This document shows positions 6,465 to 14,403 of a stretch of 33,046 nt of DNA, piece after piece. The translations under genes were made by a program, and so were the position numbers. The DNA is taken from contig NZ_JAIYCP010000012.1 in assembly GCF_027487935.1 (NCBI RefSeq), positions 1-33,046 on the forward strand. The letters run 5' to 3'. The stretch comes from Brevundimonas sp. (GTDB taxonomy: Bacteria > Pseudomonadota > Alphaproteobacteria > Caulobacterales > Caulobacteraceae). How positions within the stretch are numbered: position 1 is the first letter of the stretch; each line of letters starts with the position of its first letter. Below the pieces are notes generated by a model, which ran no database searches, had not been told where the DNA came from, and worked only from the letters and a program-made list of their open reading frames with translations.

Positions 6465-7880
6465 ATGCAAACCCAACTGAGCAGACGCGCGTTCCTGGCG
6501 GCGACCGGGACCCTTGGGACAGGCTGCGCTTCTTCGCCCGCAACGTCCACTCCCGATCTTGAAACCGCCGGAACTGCACACCGGGCGGCGGGGATGCCGG
6601 GCTTCGTGGGTCTCCAGACGCTTCAGGACCGCAGGGACCGCCTGCTGGCGCGATACCCCGGACTGCTCACACGCCAGGTTGTTGGGCAGAGCCGCAATGG
6701 CCGCCCCATCGAGCTTGTGACCTTGGGGGGCGGTGCGCGGTCGGCCCTTGTCGTGGCCGGCATTCATGCAAACGAGCCCACGGGCTGCCTGGTCGCTGAC
6801 TTGCTGATGCACGAGCTGACCGAGAACGATAGCTTGCGTCGGCGGCTGGACACCACTTGGCACTTCATCAACCCGTTGGACCCCGACGGATTCGTGCTCA
6901 ATGAAGGCTGGTTCTCCAGTGCGCCGTCACTCTCGAACTACTTCCGGCATTTTTACCGGCCTGCGCTCGCCCGTCAGCCCGATTACACATTCCCCCTGAA
7001 AGTCGGGTCGCATGAGTTTTCGGAGCGGCCGCCGGAAAACCTCGCCTTCCAGGCCGCCCTGGATATCGCGCGGCCGCAACTGCTTTTTCCGCTGCACAGC
7101 TGCGATTTCGGCGGCGCGTTCTTCATCCTGTCGCGGTCCCTGCCGACCTTCGAGTCCCGGCTTCGGGAGCTGGCGGAGGAGCTCGGTGTGCCTGTCAGCG
7201 CGATCGGCGAGCCCTTCTCGGAACTTGCGCAGTTTTCCAGAGGTGTATTCGAGGCACCGCGTCCGCACGAAATGATCCGAAGTGCGCTCGAGCACGGGGT
7301 CGCTGATCCCCGGTCGGTCTGGCCCGCAGGCGGGTCGAGCATGGAATACGCGGATCGCTACGGTGCCCTGTCCGTAGTCATCGAAACGCCCGGTTGGAAA
7401 ACCCGTCAGGTCCCCTCGACCCGGTGGACGCTCGGCCAGATCGTGGACGAGCAGGTGGCCCAGATGCAGACGACACTGCCCCTGATGGAGCAGTGGACCC
7501 CGCAGACCGCCGCCTCAGGGCCTTCGTCGGAACTGGCGTGGTCCAGCGCCGCGTATCTGGCCGCCCAACGCAAACAGATCGCCCGGCTGCCCGAACTCAA
7601 GGCTGCGGCGTCGGGGGACCTCCTGAGCGCAAGCGACACGGCGTCGCTCCGGATCCAGTTGGCGCTCATCGGCCTTCGCGGCCCGGCTACGCTGCTGCGC
7701 GTGCTTGCCGAGCCCTCCCACCGACCGAATCCGCGAGCGCTCCAGGACTTGCAGTCCGTGATCCGGTCAGGGCTGGCGGCAGTCGAACGGATCGCGCCGC
7801 TGGAACCGACCCATCGGCCCACCATGATCGCTCTCCAAGCGCGGGCGTGCCTGGAGGCGGCGCAGTTAGGCGGCCTCTGA
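6465..7880 (+). CDS. Tat-exported M14-family zinc metallopeptidase
   Basis: The 471-aa protein opens with a twin-arginine signal (LSRRAFLAATGTLGTGC, residues 5-21); the Cys at 21 may be lipidated though the lipobox is weak. The catalytic domain shows M14 carboxypeptidase marks: zinc ligands in GIHANEPTG (His101, Glu104) and PLHSCDFGG (His211), the NPLDPDGF substrate loop (about 136-143), and the general base in VVIETPGW (Glu307). A C-terminal helical extension of about 150 residues follows. It should trim peptides or amide-linked groups in the periplasm or at the membrane. ATG at 6465 is chosen because the Tat motif must be N-terminal; a TTG two codons earlier is possible. No ribosome-binding site precedes it. 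Divergent from the TetR gene. Confidence 0.85.
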   Translation: MQTQLSRRAFLAATGTLGTGCASSPATSTPDLETAGTAHRAAGMPGFVGLQTLQDRRDRLLARYPGLLTRQVVGQSRNGRPIELVTLGGGARSALVVAGIHANEPTGCLVADLLMHELTENDSLRRRLDTTWHFINPLDPDGFVLNEGWFSSAPSLSNYFRHFYRPALARQPDYTFPLKVGSHEFSERPPENLAFQAALDIARPQLLFPLHSCDFGGAFFILSRSLPTFESRLRELAEELGVPVSAIGEPFSELAQFSRGVFEAPRPHEMIRSALEHGVADPRSVWPAGGSSMEYADRYGALSVVIETPGWKTRQVPSTRWTLGQIVDEQVAQMQTTLPLMEQWTPQTAASGPSSELAWSSAAYLAAQRKQIARLPELKAAASGDLLSASDTASLRIQLALIGLRGPATLLRVLAEPSHRPNPRALQDLQSVIRSGLAAVERIAPLEPTHRPTMIALQARACLEAAQLGGL

Positions 7881-8196
7881 CCGGCAGGGAGTTTCGGCTG
7901 AACTGAACGGAGATTTGCCTCGGCGGCTCCCACCAGCAAACGAGTGCGCTACTCCCCCTGAACAGACATACGTCTCTGGTGCGTGTCGGCCGAAAAAAGC
8001 GCTGACTAAACTGACCTGCTCCCCTGAACCTCGTCCAGGAAAAGCAAGAACCCGCTAGCGGACGTTCCCAAGGTCCGCTCTTCATCCTCCTGAGCCGAAT
8101 TCAGACCGTCCGCGTTCCGGCAGGCATCCAGCCTTCGCCAAGCACCCCGCCCAAGGCCCCTCCCGAGGCGCGTGGGAATGCGCTAGGACGCTTCGC
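7881..8196. other. Intergenic stretch, possible hairpin only
   Basis: These 316 bases hold no convincing gene. A hairpin with 7-bp stem AGCGGAC/GTCCGCT lies at 8058-8080 without a T-run. The base composition shifts here from the less GC-rich accessory block to the very GC-rich nuclease/sulfotransferase pair, so an island boundary may lie in it. No tRNA, direct repeat or integrase remnant was seen. Confidence 0.45.
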
Positions 8197-9216
8197 ATGA
8201 AACGTATCCTCATCGCCGCCGCCCTGCTGTCGCTCGCGGTCATTCCCGCCTCTGTCTCCGCCTGGGGCAATACCGGCCACCGGCTGATCGGCATGGCGGC
8301 TGTGCGGGGTCTGCCGGAGGAGCTGCCGGCCTTCCTGCGGACGCCGGCTGCGGCGGTCGAGGTCGGGGAGCTGTCGCGGGAGCCGGACCGGACCAAGGGG
8401 GGCGGTCAGCCGCACGACCGGGAGCGCGACACGGCCCATTTCGTCGACATGCTGGACGACGGCCGGATCATGGTCGCCGGGGGGCCGTCGATCGACGCCC
8501 TGCCGCGGCTGAAGTCGGAATATGATGCGGCCCTGGTGGCGGCGGGCAGTGATGTCGATGACGCCGGTTACCTGCCCTATGCGATCATGGACGGCTATCA
8601 GCAGCTGGTGCGCGACTTCGCCACCTGGCGGGTGCTGTATGCCGCCGAGGGGCGCGAGCGTGATCCCGGCAAACGCGCCTGGTATCGCGAGGACCGGGTC
8701 CGGCGCGAGGCCCTGATCCTGCGCGACATGGGCTATCTGGGCCACTATGTCGGCGACGGCTCGCAGCCGCACCACACGACCATCCACTACAATGGCTGGA
8801 ACCGGGACACGCCCAATCCGCAGGGTTTCACGACCTCGCGCCAGACCCACAGCAGCTTTGAGGGGGCCTTCACCAACCGGGTCGCGCGGCTGGATGCGGT
8901 CGAGGCGGCCATGGCGGCGCCGGCGCTGGAGGGGTTTGAGCTGCGCGCCCGCGTGCCTGCCTATCTGAGGGCGACCCTGGCCGAGGTGACGCCCTTCTAT
9001 GTGCTGGAAAAGGCCGGGGGCTTCCGCGACAGCGACGCGCGCGGCGGAGCCTTTGTGACGGCGCGGCTGGCGGCCGGGGCGTCGGAGCTGCGCGACCTGT
9101 TCATCCTCGCCTGGCGGGACTCGGCCGATGACTCGATCGGCTGGCCGGCGGTCAAGGTCAATGAGGTGGAGGCCGGGACGGCCGATCCCTGGCTGGCCAT
9201 GTATGGCGAGGACTGA
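8197..9216 (+). CDS. S1/P1-type zinc-dependent nuclease
   Basis: The 339-aa precursor has a Sec signal peptide ending SVSA (residue 22), so the mature enzyme would start with Trp (WGNTGH), as in P1 nuclease where the N-terminal Trp and His6 bind zinc. Further metal ligands are visible in AHFVDML (about 79-85), LGHYVGDGSQPHH (about 182-194) and QTHSSFEGAF (about 217-226). These enzymes carry a trinuclear zinc site and cleave single-stranded nucleic acids or 3'-nucleotides; bacterial members usually act in the periplasm or outside the cell, often for phosphate or nucleotide salvage. Length is slightly above the usual 260-300 aa. The next gene starts directly after its stop codon, so they form one transcription unit. 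Confidence 0.9.
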   Translation: MKRILIAAALLSLAVIPASVSAWGNTGHRLIGMAAVRGLPEELPAFLRTPAAAVEVGELSREPDRTKGGGQPHDRERDTAHFVDMLDDGRIMVAGGPSIDALPRLKSEYDAALVAAGSDVDDAGYLPYAIMDGYQQLVRDFATWRVLYAAEGRERDPGKRAWYREDRVRREALILRDMGYLGHYVGDGSQPHHTTIHYNGWNRDTPNPQGFTTSRQTHSSFEGAFTNRVARLDAVEAAMAAPALEGFELRARVPAYLRATLAEVTPFYVLEKAGGFRDSDARGGAFVTARLAAGASELRDLFILAWRDSADDSIGWPAVKVNEVEAGTADPWLAMYGED

Positions 9217-10659
9217 TTGGCCGATCCTGCCGAAGCCCTGATGGCCCTGGCCTCGCGCCTGCGTGCAGCGGGGCGGGCCGAGGAGGCGGCCGAGGCCTAT
9301 CGCCGGCTGCTGGCGATCCGGCCTGACCTGCCGGACAGCTGGTTCAACCTGGCCCTGATGGAGCGGCAGGCCGGCCGGTTTGCGGCGGCGCTGGACGCCT
9401 ATGACGAGGCCGTGCGGCGCGGGGTCTCGGGGCCGGAGGAGGCCTGGCTGAACCGGGGCGTGATCCATGCGGATGACCTCGGGCGGCCCGATCTGGCGCT
9501 GCAGGATCTGGAGGCGGCGCTGGCGATCGCGCCGGACTGGCTGCCGGCGCTGCTGAACCTTGGAAACCTGCACGAGGACATGGGGCGGCGCGAGGCGGCG
9601 GCGGAGGTCTATGCGCAGGTGCTGGCCGTCGCGCCCGGGCATCCGGTGGCGATGGCGCGGGCGGCGGGGCTGGCGCGGCTGACGGGGCCGGACGATCCGG
9701 TGATCGCGACGCTGCGTTCGGCGCTGAGCCGGCCGGGTCAGGATGCCGCCGACCGGGCGGAGCTGGGCTTTGCGCTCGGGCGGGCGCTGGATCAGGTCGG
9801 GGCGTATGACGAGGCCTTCGCCGCCTATGCCGCCGCCAATGCCGCCAGCCGGGCCATCGACCCCGAGGGCGCGCGCTACGACCGGGCGGCGCATGAGCGG
9901 TTCATCGACAGCCTGATCGCGGCCTTTCCCGAACCGGCGGCGGCGGTTTCGGACGCCGGTGCGGCCCCGGTCTTCATCTGCGGCCTGTTCCGGTCGGGCT
10001 CGACGCTCGTCGAACAGATCATGGCCGGGCACAGCCGGGTCACGGGCGGCGGGGAGCTGGGGCTGGTGCCCGGTCTCGCGCGGGCGGTCGCCGGCTATCC
10101 GCAGGCGCTGGCCGGGGCGGGGCCGGAGGTGTTCGCACAGCTGAGGGGGCTGTACCTCGGCGGGCTGAAGACGGCGCGGCCACAGGCCGATGTGGTGACC
10201 GACAAACGACCCGACAATTTCCTGCACATCGGCCTGATCAAGGCGATGTTCCCGAACGCCCGCATCGTCCACACGGTGCGCGAGCCGCTGGATGTGATCC
10301 TGTCCAACTGGTTCCTGCATCTGGACCGGTCGATGGGCCATGCGCTGGACCTCGGGGACCTGGCGCACTGGCACGGGCAGTATGTGCGGCTGATGCGGCA
10401 CTGGAAGACGCTGTATCCGGACATTCTCGACCTCGACTATGACGCCCTGGTGGTCGAGCCGCAGCCGGCGATCGAGCGGCTGCTGGCCTGGTGCGGGCTG
10501 GACTGGGAGGCGGCGGTGCTGGACTTCCACAAGGCCGCCGCCCCGGTGCGGACCGCCAGCGTCTGGCAGGTGCGCGAACCGCTGTACCGGCGCTCGTCCG
10601 GGCGGTGGCGGCACTATGAGCGACATCTGGACGGGGTGCGGGCGGCGCTGGGTGGGTGA
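9217..10659 (+). CDS. TPR-repeat sulfotransferase family protein
   Basis: The 480-aa protein joins an N-terminal TPR array (for example AEEAAEAYRRLLAIRPDLPD at about 19-38, followed by LNLGNLHEDMGRREAAAEVY) to a C-terminal sulfotransferase domain. The PAPS 5'-phosphosulfate loop is GLFRSGSTLVEQIMAGHS (about 256-273), and the 3'-phosphate region is TDKRPDNF followed by NARIVHTVREPLDVILSNWF (about 347-366). Such proteins transfer sulfate to a peptide, sugar or small molecule chosen in part by the TPR scaffold; the acceptor here is unknown. TTG at 9217 abuts the TGA of the nuclease gene; ATG at 9241 is the alternative. Expression is probably coupled to the nuclease. No signal peptide, so cytoplasmic. 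Confidence 0.88.
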   Translation: MADPAEALMALASRLRAAGRAEEAAEAYRRLLAIRPDLPDSWFNLALMERQAGRFAAALDAYDEAVRRGVSGPEEAWLNRGVIHADDLGRPDLALQDLEAALAIAPDWLPALLNLGNLHEDMGRREAAAEVYAQVLAVAPGHPVAMARAAGLARLTGPDDPVIATLRSALSRPGQDAADRAELGFALGRALDQVGAYDEAFAAYAAANAASRAIDPEGARYDRAAHERFIDSLIAAFPEPAAAVSDAGAAPVFICGLFRSGSTLVEQIMAGHSRVTGGGELGLVPGLARAVAGYPQALAGAGPEVFAQLRGLYLGGLKTARPQADVVTDKRPDNFLHIGLIKAMFPNARIVHTVREPLDVILSNWFLHLDRSMGHALDLGDLAHWHGQYVRLMRHWKTLYPDILDLDYDALVVEPQPAIERLLAWCGLDWEAAVLDFHKAAAPVRTASVWQVREPLYRRSSGRWRHYERHLDGVRAALGG

Positions 10660-10697
10660 GCATCTGCCGTGACGTGGTCCGTTTGGCGGGGATGTGG

Positions 10698-10889
10698 TTC
10701 ATCACAACGGACACAACGGGGTCACAACGGACACGACGGGACCGGCAAGACGTCCGGATTCGATGACAGGGCGTCCGTCACGGGATTGCGGCTTCGCCGC
10801 CTTGATTGGTTTCAGCGAGGGGTTCGGGTCCTTGATCCTCCGGGGCCCCGTTGTGTCCGTTGTGACCCCGTTGTGTCCGTTGTGATGAA
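10698..10889. repeat. Palindromic intergenic repeat, copy 2 (44-bp inverted arms)
   Basis: Arms 10698-10741 and 10846-10889 are inverted copies with 2 mismatches in 44. Each arm is TTCA followed by two 20-bp units close to TCACAACGGACACAACGGGG, giving four ACAACGG-like heptamers with 9- and 11-bp spacing. The 104-bp centre has an inner hairpin GGCGGCTTCGCCGCC-like (about 10789-10802) as in copy 1, but is otherwise different. It lies between the sulfotransferase and methyltransferase genes and interrupts neither. It would form a long cruciform or a very stable RNA stem. Confidence 0.88.
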
Positions 10890-10960
10890 ACAGCGGTCGC
10901 CGGGGCGGATGGCGCCCGACCGGTACAGCCTTGCTCGACCCCTGCCGGGAGACGCGATAT

Positions 10961-11755
10961 GTGCGGGCCATGACCGCCCCCACGCCCCCCGTCGTCATCC
11001 TCGACAAGTCCCAGATGGCCGAGAATATCGGGGCGGTGGCGCGGGTGATGGCCAATTTCGGGCTGGCGGAGCTGCGGCTGGTGGCACCGCGTGACGGCTG
11101 GCCGCAGGAGCGGGCCTGGGCCACGGCCTCGGGCGCCGACTGGGTGCTGGAGGGGATCACGGTGTTCGACAGCGTGGCGGAGGCCATGGCCGATCTGAAC
11201 ACCGTCTTCGCCACCACCGCCCGGCCGCGCGAGACGCGCCAGCCGGTGCGCACGCCGCGCGAGGCGGCGCGGGTGCTGTATGACGACCGGGCCTCGGGTC
11301 TGGGCGTCGGCATCCTGTTCGGGGGCGAGCGGGCGGGGCTGGAGACCTCGGACATCGCCCTGTGCCAGGGCATCGTCACCATCCCCATCGATCCGCGCCA
11401 CCAGAGCCTGAACCTGGCCCAGGCGGTGGCCATCACCGCCTATGAGTGGCGGACCCTGGTGCTGGACGCCCCGCCGCCGAATTTCCGCGAGGGCGAGCCG
11501 CCGGCGGACGGCGCGCTGACGCTGGGGATGTATGAGCATCTGGAGCGCGAGCTGGACGCCGCCGGCTTCTTCCATCCGCCGGAGAAATTCCGCTCGATGA
11601 GCCAGAACCTGCGGGTCATGCTGGGCCGGGCGGCGTTCACGGCGCAGGAGGTGGCGACCTTCCGGGGGGTGATCACGGCGCTGTCGAAGGGGCGGGGCCG
11701 GGTGCTGGAGAAGCTGGCGGCCCGGAAGGCCTCCCCCGACGGGGGAGGGGGCTGA
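10961..11755 (+). CDS. TrmJ-like RNA 2'-O-methyltransferase (SpoU/TrmH family)
   Basis: The protein has the SPOUT knot-fold motifs: ENIGAVARVMANFGLAELRL in the N-terminal part, GILFGGERAGLETSDIAL (motif 2, SAM site), and IPIDPRHQSLNLAQAVAITA (motif 3). This order matches TrmJ/LasT-type tRNA methyltransferases that modify ribose at position 32 in E. coli; the position used here is not known. A C-terminal helical tail (dimer or RNA-binding) ends in SPDGGGG, encoded by a hairpin repeat. GTG at 10961 is chosen because GGGAGA lies 8 bases upstream; ATG at 10970 is the alternative. The gene ends 81 bp before the convergent sirtuin gene. Confidence 0.85.
   Translation: MRAMTAPTPPVVILDKSQMAENIGAVARVMANFGLAELRLVAPRDGWPQERAWATASGADWVLEGITVFDSVAEAMADLNTVFATTARPRETRQPVRTPREAARVLYDDRASGLGVGILFGGERAGLETSDIALCQGIVTIPIDPRHQSLNLAQAVAITAYEWRTLVLDAPPPNFREGEPPADGALTLGMYEHLERELDAAGFFHPPEKFRSMSQNLRVMLGRAAFTAQEVATFRGVITALSKGRGRVLEKLAARKASPDGGGG
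11730..11748. repeat. CCTCCCCC hairpin repeat, copy 1, inside gene end
   Basis: CCTCCCCCGACGGGGGAGG is a self-complementary hairpin that forms the last codons of the methyltransferase gene. It differs by one base from the hairpin at 11816-11834, so this repeat appears to have extended or replaced the original C terminus. Confidence 0.7.
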
Positions 11756-11815
11756 CCACAGGCACCGGCGTGGGGGCGAGAGCCCTCCGTCACGGCGCCC
11801 AGCGGCGCCGCGCCA

Positions 11816-11834
11816 CCTCCCCCGATGGGGGAGG
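11816..11834. repeat. CCTCCCCC hairpin repeat, copy 2; possible bidirectional terminator
   Basis: CCTCCCCCGATGGGGGAGG lies 2 bp beyond the stop of the minus-strand sirtuin gene and 60 bp beyond the stop of the plus-strand methyltransferase gene. With copy 1 it brackets the convergent gap, a position suited to ending transcription in both directions, although no T-runs flank it. Confidence 0.65.
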
Positions 11835-11836
11835 AC

Positions 11837-12547
11837 CTATGCCAGCAGGGTCGCCGCGAACGTCGGAACGACCTCGGTGGCCGGACCGTAGAGGGCTTCG
11901 TCGAAGCGGCCCGGGGTCGGCTCCAGATTGATCTCCACCGTGCGGGCGCCGGCGAAGCGGGCCTGCTCCACGAACCCCGCCGCGGGCCAGACGGCCCCGG
12001 AGGTGCCGATGGAGACGAACAGGTCGCACCGCGCCAGCGCCGCCTCGATGCGGTCCATGTGCAGCGGCATCTCGCCGAACCAGACGATGTGGGGCCGCAG
12101 CCGGCCCTGCGGGTGGTGAGGCGAGGGTTGGTTGGGGGCGAGGTCGCCGGGCCAGTTGCAGACCCGGCCGGTGGCGGTGCAGTGCGCCTTGAGCAGTTCG
12201 CCGTGCATGTGGATCAGCTCGAAGCCGGACGCGGGTGGGGTCGCGGCATGGGCGCGGTCGTGCAGGTCGTCGACGTTCTGGGTGACCAGCAGGAAATCGC
12301 CGTCCCAATGCGCGGCCAGGTCGGCGAGGGCGTGGTGGGCGGCGTTGGGCTGCACGGTCGCCAGCTGGCGGCGGCGGCGGTTGTAGAAGTCCTGAACCAG
12401 CACCGGGTCGCGGGCGAAGGCCCCGGGCGTGGCGACGTCCTCGATGCGATGGCCCATCCACAGGCCGTCGTCGGCGCGGAAGGTGGGGACGCCGGACTCG
12501 GCCGAGATGCCGGCGCCGGTGAGGATGACGAGGTTTCTGTGCGCCAT
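11837..12547 (-). CDS. cobB: Class III sirtuin, NAD-dependent protein deacylase (CobB-like)
   Basis: The protein (236 aa from this start) shows the sirtuin motifs [15 protein letters not shown] (NAD binding), TQNVDDLH, the catalytic His in IHMHGEL, and [10 protein letters not shown] Tyr-x-x-Arg pair (FYNRRRR, near residue 55) marks class III enzymes such as CobB and SIRT5, which remove succinyl, malonyl and acetyl groups from lysine. The zinc module appears incomplete: two Cys (HCTATGRVC) are present but the usual second Cys pair before RPHIVWFGE is missing. ATG at 12547 fits the family start; ATG at 12562 with AGGA 10 bases upstream is also possible. Divergent from the class III ADH gene, sharing a gap of about 65 bp. 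Confidence 0.88.
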   Translation of the reverse strand: MAHRNLVILTGAGISAESGVPTFRADDGLWMGHRIEDVATPGAFARDPVLVQDFYNRRRRQLATVQPNAAHHALADLAAHWDGDFLLVTQNVDDLHDRAHAATPPASGFELIHMHGELLKAHCTATGRVCNWPGDLAPNQPSPHHPQGRLRPHIVWFGEMPLHMDRIEAALARCDLFVSIGTSGAVWPAAGFVEQARFAGARTVEINLEPTPGRFDEALYGPATEVVPTFAATLLA

Positions 12548-12612
12548 GCGGTTCCATAGCATCGCCGGTCTGTCCTAGAAGAATGGCGAACGCTCTCTGG
12601 AGACTCCCCCCC

Positions 12613-13719
12613 ATGAAAACCCGCGCCGCTGTCGCCTTTGAGGCCAAACGTCCGCTGGAGATTGTCGAGGTCGATCTGGAGGGGCCGCGGGCCGGGGAGG
12701 TGCTGGTCGAGATCAAGGCCACCGGCATCTGCCATACCGACGCCTATACGCTGGACGGGCTGGACTCCGAGGGCATCTTCCCCTCGATCCTGGGCCATGA
12801 GGGCGCGGGGGTGGTGGTTGAGGTGGGGCCGGGGGTGACCTCGGTGGCGGTCGGGGATCATGTGATCCCGCTGTACACGCCCGAGTGCCGGCAGTGTAAA
12901 AGCTGCCTCAGCCGCAAGACCAATCTGTGCACCGCCATCCGGGGGACGCAGGGCAAGGGGCTGATGCCCGACGGCAGTTCGCGCTTCAGCTACAAGGGGC
13001 AGGCGATCGCCCACTATATGGGCTGTTCCACCTTTTCGAATTTCACCGTCCTGCCCGAGATCGCCCTGGCGAAGATCCGCAAGGACGCGCCCTTTGCCAG
13101 CGCCTGCTACGTCGGCTGCGGCGTGACCACGGGGGTGGGGGCGGTGGTCAACACGGCGAAGGTCGAGCCGGGGGCCAATTGCGTGGTCTTCGGGCTCGGC
13201 GGGATCGGGCTGAACGTCATCCAGGGGCTGAAGATGGTCGGGGCCGACATGATCGTCGGCGTGGACATCAATGACACCAAGGAAGCGTGGGGCCGTCGCT
13301 TCGGCATGACCCATTTCGTCAATCCGAAGAACGTCTCCGACGTGGTGGCGCATCTGGTCGAGATGACCGGCGGCGGGGCCGACTACACCTTCGACTGCAC
13401 GGGCAACACCACGGTGATGCGTCAGGCGCTCGAGGCCTGCCACCGCGGCTGGGGCGAGAACATCGTCATCGGCGTGGCCGAGGCGGGCAAGGAGATCGCG
13501 ACGCGGCCCTTCCAGCTGGTCACCGGCCGGGTCTGGCGCGGCTCGGCCTTCGGCGGCGCGCGCGGGCGGACGGATACGCCGAAGATCGTCGACTGGTATA
13601 TGGACGGCAAGATCGAGATCGATCCGATGATTACGCATACGCTGCCGCTGGAGCGGATCAATGAGGCGTTTGACCTGATGCATGCGGGGGAGAGCATTCG
13701 GTCCGTGGTGGTGTTCTAG
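12613..13719 (+). CDS. frmA: S-(hydroxymethyl)glutathione dehydrogenase / class III ADH
   Basis: The 368-aa zinc alcohol dehydrogenase oxidises S-hydroxymethylglutathione, the spontaneous adduct of formaldehyde and glutathione, to S-formylglutathione with NAD. Catalytic zinc ligands are in [11 protein letters not shown] (Cys), GHEGAG (His) and [11 protein letters not shown] (Cys); the structural zinc site is [15 protein letters not shown]. The nucleotide-binding fold shows [15 protein letters not shown]. Length is the family norm (about 370). The preferred ATG at 12613 follows GGAG in a suitable position; the frame remains open 10 codons further upstream. The next enzyme of the pathway, S-formylglutathione hydrolase, lies 1.3 kb downstream with repeats and two other genes in between. 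Confidence 0.95.
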   Translation: MKTRAAVAFEAKRPLEIVEVDLEGPRAGEVLVEIKATGICHTDAYTLDGLDSEGIFPSILGHEGAGVVVEVGPGVTSVAVGDHVIPLYTPECRQCKSCLSRKTNLCTAIRGTQGKGLMPDGSSRFSYKGQAIAHYMGCSTFSNFTVLPEIALAKIRKDAPFASACYVGCGVTTGVGAVVNTAKVEPGANCVVFGLGGIGLNVIQGLKMVGADMIVGVDINDTKEAWGRRFGMTHFVNPKNVSDVVAHLVEMTGGGADYTFDCTGNTTVMRQALEACHRGWGENIVIGVAEAGKEIATRPFQLVTGRVWRGSAFGGARGRTDTPKIVDWYMDGKIEIDPMITHTLPLERINEAFDLMHAGESIRSVVVF

Positions 13720-13730
13720 AGGATTTCGCG

Positions 13731-13949
13731 CTTGTCATCCCGGAAGCGCCGCAGGCGCTATCCGGGACGTTTCTGCCGAACCTTTCCACAGGTCCGGTCG
13801 CCGCTTGGGCGAACCGGACCGAGCGCGGAGAATGCACGGTTCGGGGTGACCTGACCCGGCTCCCGGTTCAGCCCTGCGGTCTGACCGGGAGGGACGTATG
13901 GGACCGTTCACGTCCCGGATAGCCGCTTCGCGGCTTCCGGGATGACAAG
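13731..13949. repeat. Inverted-repeat element with GTCATCCCGG ends
   Basis: The outer 40 bases (13731-13770 and 13910-13949) are inverted copies, starting CTTGTCATCCCGGAAGC and ending GCTTCCGGGATGACAAG. Each arm is itself a hairpin (TCCCGGAAGCGCC / GGCGCTATCCGGGA). The 139-bp centre has further dyads but no open frame with a ribosome-binding site. The element fills the gap between the class III ADH gene (12 bp after its stop) and the VOC gene, so it may also stop ADH transcription. The layout is that of two REP-type hairpins in opposite orientation. Confidence 0.82.
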
Positions 13950-14002
13950 GCGGCGGGATCGGGGTTAGTCTCCAAACGAAACCTACTAATCGGAGGGAAG
14001 CC

Positions 14003-14389
14003 ATGTTCACCCACATCACCGTCGGCGCGAACGACGTCGAGGCGTCGCGGAAATTCTATGATGCGGCGCTCGGTGCCCTGGGACTTGAGCCGGGGCAGGG
14101 GCCGGACGCCAAGGGGCGTTACTGGTGGCGCACGCGCATGGGGGCCTTTGCGGTCGGCAAGCCGATCGACGGCGAGGCCGCCTGCCACGCCAACGGCGGC
14201 ACCATCGGCTTCGGAGCCAAATCGGCCGAGATGGTCCAGGCCTTTCATGACGCGGGCGTCGCCGCCGGCGGCACGTCGATCGAGGATCCGCCCGGCGAGC
14301 GCGCCGGCGGCCCGTTCGGCACGCTGAACCTGGCCTATCTGCGCGATCCGTCGGGCAACAAGATCTGCGCGTTGTACAGGGTGGGGTGA
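14003..14389 (+). CDS. VOC-family (glyoxalase/dioxygenase fold) protein
   Basis: The 128-aa protein is one full vicinal-oxygen-chelate module pair: MFTHITVGANDVEASRKFYD (beta strand with a metal-type His at position 4, then the helix) and the second half ending NLAYLRDPSGNKICALYRVG, the usual PDGN/IEL-like closing strand. Family members bind a divalent metal and act as glyoxalases, dioxygenases or resistance proteins; the substrate cannot be read from the sequence. Its place between two glutathione-dependent formaldehyde enzymes suggests a role with thiol adducts, which is inference. GGAGGGAAG just before the ATG is a strong ribosome-binding site. Confidence 0.87.
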   Translation: MFTHITVGANDVEASRKFYDAALGALGLEPGQGPDAKGRYWWRTRMGAFAVGKPIDGEAACHANGGTIGFGAKSAEMVQAFHDAGVAAGGTSIEDPPGERAGGPFGTLNLAYLRDPSGNKICALYRVG

Positions 14390-14403
14390 CCGGATTTTCC
14401 TTC

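Noticed and set aside
8101..10626. 841-codon open frame on the minus strand
   Set aside because: It lies opposite the nuclease and sulfotransferase genes, is rich in Arg, Pro, Gln and His, and has no domain. It is a by-product of high GC3 in the real genes.
12214..13683. 489-codon open frame on the minus strand
   Set aside because: Opposite the class III ADH gene, which has complete zinc and NAD motifs; the antisense product is low complexity.
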